A stretch of DNA of 34,610 nucleotides from NCBI GenBank assembly GCA_017458675.1, contig JAFTAM010000047.1, positions 1 through 34,610 of the forward strand, given 5' to 3'. Each line of letters starts with the position of its first letter. The stretch's first letter is position 1. Below the pieces are notes generated by a model that made no database searches, was not told the origin of the DNA, and saw only the letters and a program-made list of their open reading frames with translations. The DNA is from a bacterium. Lineage in GTDB: Bacteria; Vulcanimicrobiota; Xenobia; Xenobiales; Xenobiaceae. The position numbers and the translations under genes are program-made. Shown piece by piece: positions 29,796 to 34,610 of this stretch.

Positions 29796-31547
29796 ATGGA
29801 CAGACAGAGTAATCAGGGCGGCCGTTTGGAAATCGGCAAAGCGCGCAAGTCTGACGGCGGACCTGCCTCTCAGCAGGCCCCTATAGGCTTCGATCCTTAT
29901 CAAACGCGTTTTATGTCGGCTGAAGAGCAAAGGAGCTATTCTCAAGCTCCCGCTGCTGCGGGAAACCGTCGTCAGACGCCTGCCGGCGCGCCCGGTCCTC
30001 AGGTCCCCAATTACGGCAGTTCCAATGCGCCCGGTCCCCAGGGCCCGAACTATGGCCGCGTCGGCGCGCCCGGTCCCCAGGGTCCCAAGTATAGTCGTTC
30101 CGGCGCTCCCGGTCCCCAGGGTCCCAATTACGGCCGTTCCGGCGCGCCCGGTCCTCAGGGCCCCGATTATGGCCGTCCCGGCTCTGCCGGTCCGCAGGGA
30201 GCTAATCGCGGCCGTTCGGCTGCTCAGCCGCGCCCGGTTATGCCTGCCGAAGAACCCAGGCAGTATTATCCCGCTCAGTACAATCTCAACAATAACGGAG
30301 GCAGATCCGGAAACGGGAATTATTTTCCCCGCAATCCGGCCTCTTTGCCTGCCGAATCTGGGGAGCAGTCCTTTGGCGGTCAGCTTTCGGGGAGTTTTGA
30401 ACCTAATTGGCAGGAGAGACGCCCCGAGGGTTCCGGCTCAGCTCAGAAGCCTGCCGACGCCGGCGTAAACGGCGGCCCCAAGCCGGTTATGGCGGCCGGC
30501 GGCCGGGAGAGCGCTTTTGACAAGTCCCCCGGCGCTTATCCTGCCGATCGGCGCGGTCCTGAAGGCGGATTGAACGGCGCTCCGGAGCGCGAAGCTGCCC
30601 CGGATCTTACGGCGGACTGGGACGATAATTTCGGTCCCCGCGAAAAGAAGAGCTCGGACGACTGGGCTCTGAAGATGTCGGCCAAAGGCTCGTCCGGCCC
30701 CGGCTTGAAGGGCGGCGGCGCGATTCCGCCGGAGATGTCGGGACGCAAAAAAACTTCAGGTTCTTCGGCTTTTTGGTTCCTGGCGGTAGGCGTAATCTTT
30801 TTGGGCGCAGTTTCGGCTTTGGTTATCTATAACTATAACCGCGATGCGATTGTGGGTGAAAATCTGCCCGAAAATCTCCAGGAGCAGAAATTTTCTCTCT
30901 CTCAGGAGCAGGTCGAGGAGTATGCCGCCAAGGACCCTGTCAGCAAAAGACCGGTGAGCGCCGGCTCGCCTTACCGTCTGGACGTTTACGGAACGACTTT
31001 CTTTTTTGAAAATGAACGCAATCTTATGATGTTCGTCAACGATCCGCTTAAGTATGTGAAGCCGAAAATCAAGGTGCGGGTCAGCGACGTGGAGCAGGGC
31101 AGCGGCGCCAGCAACATTACTATTGTCGGCAAGGACGGCCGTCCGGCGGTAGAAGGAATGCCGGCCGGAACAAGCGGCAGTCAGGGAACGGACGTCAGAC
31201 CTCACGCCGCGGCCCAACCTCCTGCGGGTTCAGGCTCCGAGAACGCCATGAACGGCGGAAGTTCCGGTGATAACAGCGATTTTGATATCCCTTTGACTCC
31301 TAAGGAGGATAAGGGCGGCGGAATTCCGGAGTCCGGAGGAGAAGCGGGAAGCGGAGCCGCGCCTGACGCTCCTGCCGGGGGCGGAGTTTCCGACGGCGGC
31401 AGCGGAGTTGGAGCTCCCGAAGCCTACGAAGGCGGGGAAACCGGCGGAAGCAGCCCAGGTTACGGAGATATACCCGCTCCGGAAAACAATATTGATTTGC
31501 AGAACTCTAATATCACTGACGAAGAGGTTGTGCCTCCTGCCCAGTAA
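29796..31547 (+). CDS. Single-pass membrane protein with collagen-like repeats and a cysteine-free YHS-like domain
   Basis: 583 residues. Residues 65-142 are six 13-residue repeats of the form APGPQGPNYGRSG, collagen-like. A disordered Gly/Pro/Ser region continues to about 320, where one membrane segment lies (SAFWFLAVGVIFLGAVSALV), so the N-terminal two-thirds are probably cytosolic. Outside, DPVSKRPVSAGSPYRLDVYG followed by TTFFFENERNLMMFVNDPLK follows the plan of a YHS domain (CPVCGM...Y.GK.YYFCSE.C...F..NP.KY), but all cysteines are replaced. A long Gly/Ser/Pro-rich acidic tail ends the protein. GGGGAG stands 7 nt before ATG 29796; a TTG at 29775 is less likely. Function unknown; the YHS resemblance is by eye. 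Confidence 0.75.
   Translation: MDRQSNQGGRLEIGKARKSDGGPASQQAPIGFDPYQTRFMSAEEQRSYSQAPAAAGNRRQTPAGAPGPQVPNYGSSNAPGPQGPNYGRVGAPGPQGPKYSRSGAPGPQGPNYGRSGAPGPQGPDYGRPGSAGPQGANRGRSAAQPRPVMPAEEPRQYYPAQYNLNNNGGRSGNGNYFPRNPASLPAESGEQSFGGQLSGSFEPNWQERRPEGSGSAQKPADAGVNGGPKPVMAAGGRESAFDKSPGAYPADRRGPEGGLNGAPEREAAPDLTADWDDNFGPREKKSSDDWALKMSAKGSSGPGLKGGGAIPPEMSGRKKTSGSSAFWFLAVGVIFLGAVSALVIYNYNRDAIVGENLPENLQEQKFSLSQEQVEEYAAKDPVSKRPVSAGSPYRLDVYGTTFFFENERNLMMFVNDPLKYVKPKIKVRVSDVEQGSGASNITIVGKDGRPAVEGMPAGTSGSQGTDVRPHAAAQPPAGSGSENAMNGGSSGDNSDFDIPLTPKEDKGGGIPESGGEAGSGAAPDAPAGGGVSDGGSGVGAPEAYEGGETGGSSPGYGDIPAPENNIDLQNSNITDEEVVPPAQ
29988..30221 (+). repeat. Six 39-bp tandem repeats coding for collagen-like units
   Basis: Six in-frame 39-bp units starting at 29988, 30027, 30066, 30105, 30144 and 30183. 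The inner four are the most alike; the first and last have drifted. Copy number is likely to vary between strains by slippage or recombination. Confidence 0.9.
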
Positions 31548-31650
31548 AGAAGGATCATTCCTTTATGTGTCAAGAATAAAGGACTCGTTCTGATTTATTA
31601 GAATGTATTATAGTTTTAGAAATTATCTTTGGGAAAGGATAGCTTTTGTA

Positions 31651-32046
31651 ATGCCTGAGCTGAAAAAAGTTAAGGGAATCGAAATTTATACTTGGAAAGA
31701 TTGCCCGTATTGCAAACGCGCCAAAGAAATTTTAAACGCTCATAATATCAAACCCAGCTATATCATCGAGCATCAGATAGATGATAACGAGGAAGCCAGA
31801 GAGAAGATGGCCATGCGCTGCTTTACCAGCAGCGGCGAGGTCAGTATGGTCACCTGGAACGAAGCCAGAAGCATTCCCCGCATCTTTGTTGACGATGAAC
31901 TGATAGGCGGCTGCTATACTTTGGTAGAGCTTGACGACAACAATACCTTTGATGAAAAGTTCGCTAAATACATAGATCACAGCGACGGCAAGCAGCCGTT
32001 TAACGATAGTGCAAACGAAATATTTACCGATATACACAGTAAATAA
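31651..32046 (+). CDS. Glutaredoxin-like protein
   Basis: 131 residues. Thioredoxin-fold core with active site WKDCPYCKRAKEIL (Cys-Pro-Tyr-Cys, the classical dithiol glutaredoxin motif), a cis-Pro segment ARSIPRIFVDDELIGGCYTL that contacts glutathione, and a C-terminal helix. It would reduce disulfides or glutathione adducts in the cytoplasm. Two features are unusual: an insertion of about 17 residues before the cis-Pro segment (AMRCFTSSGEVSMVTWNEA) and a polar tail of about 25 residues (SDGKQPFNDSANEIFTDIHS). I chose ATG 31651, after AAAGGA at 11 nt; the frame is open back to an ATG at 31603, which would add 16 residues without family similarity. A strong terminator follows. Confidence 0.9.
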   Translation: MPELKKVKGIEIYTWKDCPYCKRAKEILNAHNIKPSYIIEHQIDDNEEAREKMAMRCFTSSGEVSMVTWNEARSIPRIFVDDELIGGCYTLVELDDNNTFDEKFAKYIDHSDGKQPFNDSANEIFTDIHSK

Positions 32047-32053
32047 TATTTTG

Positions 32054-32079
32054 AGCCTCAGCTATGAGGCTTTTTTTTT
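32054..32079 (+). terminator. Rho-independent terminator of the glutaredoxin-like gene
   Basis: AGCCTCA, loop GCTA, TGAGGCT, followed by eight T residues. It lies 33 bp before the upp start. Confidence 0.92.
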
Positions 32080-32111
32080 CTGCTCAGGAATCGGCTGAGC
32101 CGGGAGGCAAG

Positions 32112-32743
32112 ATGTCTGTTTATATATTGGATCATCCTTTAATTCAGCATAAAATTACTTTGCTGCGCGACGAGAATACTGGATCGAAGGATTTTCGCGA
32201 ATTAGTTTCGGAAATAGCGGCGCTTATGGCTTATGAAGCCACTCGCGATCTGCCGCTTGAAGATACGGTGGTAAAAACTCCCATCGCTTCTGCCTCAGGC
32301 AAGACCCTGGGCGGCAAAAAGCTGGCTTTGGTTCCTATTTTAAGGGCCGGTCTGGGCATGGTGGGCGGCATTGAACGCATGATCCCTGCCGCCAAAATCG
32401 GCCATATCGGTATGTACAGAAATGAACAGAGCCTCGAGCCTGTTGAGTATTTCTGTAAAATGCCGGTCGATCTGGAAGAAAGGGAGATTCTGCTTTTAGA
32501 CCCCATGCTGGCTCCGGTGGTTCGGCCATCGCGGCCATAGGAGCTCTGCTCAAGCGCGGAGCTTCTTTAAAATCCATTAAGTTTTTATGTCTGGTGGCCG
32601 CTCCCGAGGGTATCAAAAATTTGACGGAGGCTTATCCGGAGCTTTGCATCTATACTACTTCTATAGACGAGCGTCTCAATGAGCACGGCTACATTGTGCC
32701 CGGTCTGGGAGACGCCGGCGATCGCATATTCGGAACGCTGTAA
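32112..32743 (+). pseudogene. upp: Uracil phosphoribosyltransferase with a one-base frameshift
   Basis: Upp makes UMP from uracil and PRPP in pyrimidine salvage. From ATG 32112 (GGGAGG 5 nt upstream) the frame reads like a normal Upp: [66 protein letters not shown]. It then leaves the family and stops at 32540. In another frame the protein continues at once from about 32514: [61 protein letters not shown], ending at 32743. The break is in the PRPP-binding motif MLATGGS, where the Thr codon is one base short (GCTCCGGTGG for an expected GCTACCGGTGG). Everything else is intact, so this is a recent mutation, a sequencing error or, less likely, recoding. The truncated product would lack the PRPP site. 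Confidence 0.93.
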
Positions 32744-32796
32744 AAAATCAAATATAAATCTCATACTACATATACGCAGTTAAAATATTAAATATT

Positions 32797-32802
32797 TATA
32801 AT
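32797..32802 (+). promoter_or_regulatory. Possible -10 box upstream of clpB
   Basis: TATAAT overlapping the left foot of the large hairpin at 32800-32884; no convincing -35 at the right distance. No CIRCE element was found. Confidence 0.25.
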
Positions 32803-32886
32803 ACGGTTCAGAGAACAGAAAAAGCTATATATAAGCTGCCTGAATAGGCGGCTTGAATATATCGCCTGGGTTCTGAGCCGTATTTT
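32800..32886 (+). promoter_or_regulatory. Large structured element between upp and clpB
   Basis: The outer stem AATACGGTTCAGA (32800-32812) pairs with TCTGAGCCGTATT (32872-32884), 13 bp with one G-T pair. Inside, ATATATAAGCTGCC (32827-32840), a 6-nt loop, and GGCGGCTT-ga-ATATAT (32847-32862) form a second stem with a 2-nt bulge. TTTT follows the outer stem. It may terminate upp transcription, or act in the clpB leader. Confidence 0.65.
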
Positions 32887-32939
32887 GTTATACGGACGGC
32901 GCGCAGGCAAATCGAGGAAAAGGAGCTGTGAAGGTTGCT

Positions 32940-34610
32940 ATGCGTACGGATCGTTTTACTTTGAAAACTCAGGAAGCATTACAAAACGCTATAGATATTG
33001 CCCGGGACAGTCGGCAGCAGAGTCTGGAACCTTTACATATGTTAAAGGCTCTTCTCGAACAGGACGACGGCTTAACCGTCAGTATTCTGCAGAAACTCGG
33101 AGCTAATGTCGCCTCCGTTAAGAGAGATGCGGATAATTCCCTGAGCAAACTGCCTAAGGTTCAGGGCAGCGGCATAGAAGTTTATTTGAGCAATAATTTT
33201 AACGCTTTGATTGAGAAGGCCTGGAAGGAGGCCGAAAAATTAAAGGACGAGTATCTGTCGGTAGAGCATTTTCTGCTGGCCATGTCTGCCGACGCCAAAG
33301 ACGAGGCGGGAAGAATTCTGCGCGAATACGGCGTCAATCCGGATCGCCTTTATAAGGTTCTCATTGAAGTGCGCGGCACGCAGAGAGTTACCGACCAGAA
33401 TCCTGAAGCCAAATATCAGGCTCTGGAAAAGTACGGACGCGATCTTACCGACCTGGCTCGGCGTGGCAAGCTCGATCCGGTTATAGGCCGCGACGAGGAG
33501 ATCAGGCGCTGCATTCAGGTACTGTCGCGGCGCACTAAAAATAACCCCGTTCTGATCGGCGAACCCGGCGTAGGCAAGACCGCCATAGCCGAAGGTCTGG
33601 CTCGGCGCATCGTGGCCGGAGACGTGCCGGAAAGTCTGAAAGGACGCCGCCTCTTCGCTCTGGATTTAGGTTCTCTGATCGCCGGCGCTAAATACAGAGG
33701 CGAGTTTGAGGACAGATTCAAGGCGGTATTAAAGGAGATCACCTCATCTCAGGGACAGATCATTCTCTTTATCGACGAACTGCATACCCTGGTGGGCGCG
33801 GGCTCGGCCGAAGGCGCGGTCGACGCGGCCAATATGCTTAAGCCTGCCCTGGCCCGCGGCGAGCTGCGCACGGTGGGCGCGACCACCTTAAACGAATACC
33901 GCAAGTACATTGAAAAAGACGCTGCCTTGGAGCGGCGCTTCCAGCCCGTTTATGTGGGCGAGCCCTCGGTGGAGGACACTATCGCTATTCTGCGCGGTTT
34001 GAAGGAAAAATACGAAGTCCATCACGGCGTGCGCATCACCGACGGCGCTATCGTGGCGGCCGCGGCTCTTTCCAACCGCTATATAACCGACCGCTTCCTG
34101 CCCGACAAGGCGGTGGACTTGATCGACGAAGCCGCCTCCAAACTGCGCATCGAAATCGACTCTATGCCTCTGGAAATTGACGAGGTGGAGCGGCGCATTA
34201 TCCAGCTGGAGATTGAGCGTCAGGCTCTGAGCAAGGAAAAGGACGAAGCCTCGCTGGAGCGCTTGCAGAAGCTGGACAAGGAGATGGCCGAACTGAAGGA
34301 TCGCTCTATGGAAATGAAATCGCGCTGGAACCTCGAGAAGGAGCAGATTCAGCGGATAGGCTCATTAAAGACCTCCCTGGAGCAGGCCGTCAACGATTCG
34401 GAGGCGGCGGAACGCCGCGGCGATCTGGCCAAGGTGGCCGAGCTGCGCTACAGCACTATCGCCTCTTTGAAGAAAGATATCGCCCAGGCTTCGGAAAAGC
34501 TTCAGGAAATGCAGAAGAACGGCAAGTTCCTCAAGGAGCAGGTCGAGGATGAAGACGTGGCGGCCATTGTGGCCAAATGGACCGGCATTCCGGTGACGCG
34601 CCTCATGCAG
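32940..34610 (+). CDS. clpB: ATP-dependent disaggregase ClpB, N-terminal 557 residues (cut by right edge)
   Basis: ClpB is the hexameric AAA+ machine that, with DnaK, pulls proteins out of heat-induced aggregates. Visible parts: the double Clp N-domain (residues 1-145; [31 protein letters not shown]); the first AAA+ domain with Walker [10 protein letters not shown] (about 203-211), Walker [10 protein letters not shown] and arginine-finger region LERRFQP; then the long middle coiled coil (about 405-530), the hallmark separating ClpB from ClpA and ClpC; and the start of the second AAA+ domain ([14 protein letters not shown]). ATG 32940 has AAGG 5 nt upstream; a GTG at 32928 sits too close to AGGAG. 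The rest, including the second Walker motifs, lies outside the window. Confidence 0.96.
   Translation, partial: MRTDRFTLKTQEALQNAIDIARDSRQQSLEPLHMLKALLEQDDGLTVSILQKLGANVASVKRDADNSLSKLPKVQGSGIEVYLSNNFNALIEKAWKEAEKLKDEYLSVEHFLLAMSADAKDEAGRILREYGVNPDRLYKVLIEVRGTQRVTDQNPEAKYQALEKYGRDLTDLARRGKLDPVIGRDEEIRRCIQVLSRRTKNNPVLIGEPGVGKTAIAEGLARRIVAGDVPESLKGRRLFALDLGSLIAGAKYRGEFEDRFKAVLKEITSSQGQIILFIDELHTLVGAGSAEGAVDAANMLKPALARGELRTVGATTLNEYRKYIEKDAALERRFQPVYVGEPSVEDTIAILRGLKEKYEVHHGVRITDGAIVAAAALSNRYITDRFLPDKAVDLIDEAASKLRIEIDSMPLEIDEVERRIIQLEIERQALSKEKDEASLERLQKLDKEMAELKDRSMEMKSRWNLEKEQIQRIGSLKTSLEQAVNDSEAAERRGDLAKVAELRYSTIASLKKDIAQASEKLQEMQKNGKFLKEQVEDEDVAAIVAKWTGIPVTRLMQ

Noticed and set aside
29988-30221. 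Regular 39-bp repeats considered as a CRISPR array
   Set aside because: Units are directly adjacent without unique spacers and code in frame for collagen-like peptide units.
32064-32540. Intact alternative upp-like gene starting at 32064
   Set aside because: The upstream start is inside the glutaredoxin terminator. The true start is 32112, and the frame ends early only because of the frameshift.

Overview
The window is a chromosomal segment of moderate GC content (roughly 50-55% by eye) from a bacterium I cannot place below domain level. Lipoprotein-type signals, a lytic transglycosylase, Sel1-repeat exported proteins, a cytoplasmic Ser/Thr kinase fused to TPRs, Rho with a large N-terminal insertion and a tRNA gene with encoded CCA fit a free-living or host-associated, probably diderm, bacterium. 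No phage structural genes, transposases or CRISPR arrays are visible.

Left part (1-8.1 kb) is accessory in character. It starts with a 5'-truncated half of an HsdS specificity gene running off the left edge. Next come a DUF4143-type AAA ATPase preceded by two operator-like palindromes, a repeat-rich gap, and a complete type I restriction subunit HsdR with no HsdM in the window. Then follows a tandem array of five paralogous small proteins, four with two membrane segments and one without, which I cannot assign to a named family. A MazG-like nucleotide pyrophosphohydrolase lies 27 bp behind the array. The array is the best candidate for something undescribed.

Middle part (8.2-25 kb): a Sel1-repeat exported protein, an orphan sugar-type ABC permease, a lytic transglycosylase, a MerC-type membrane protein under a promoter overlapped by a Fur-like box, and a large DUF6311-like membrane protein. 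After these come Rho with a long leader behind a perfect consensus promoter, a radical SAM protein translationally coupled to Rho, and a Ser/Thr kinase with 11 TPRs. Two identical tRNA-Arg(ACG) genes lie in 123-bp exact repeats and bracket a macro-domain gene and a Sel1 lipoprotein. An operon of two overlapping radical SAM/SPASM maturases with possible RRE-like N-termini follows, with no obvious precursor peptide.

Right part (25.3-34.6 kb) is mainly housekeeping: pheS-pheT, closed by a strong terminator; an exported helical protein; a membrane protein with collagen-like repeats and a cysteine-free YHS-like domain; a glutaredoxin-like protein; upp with a one-base frameshift in its PRPP-binding motif; a large hairpin; and the 5' two-thirds of clpB, cut by the right edge.
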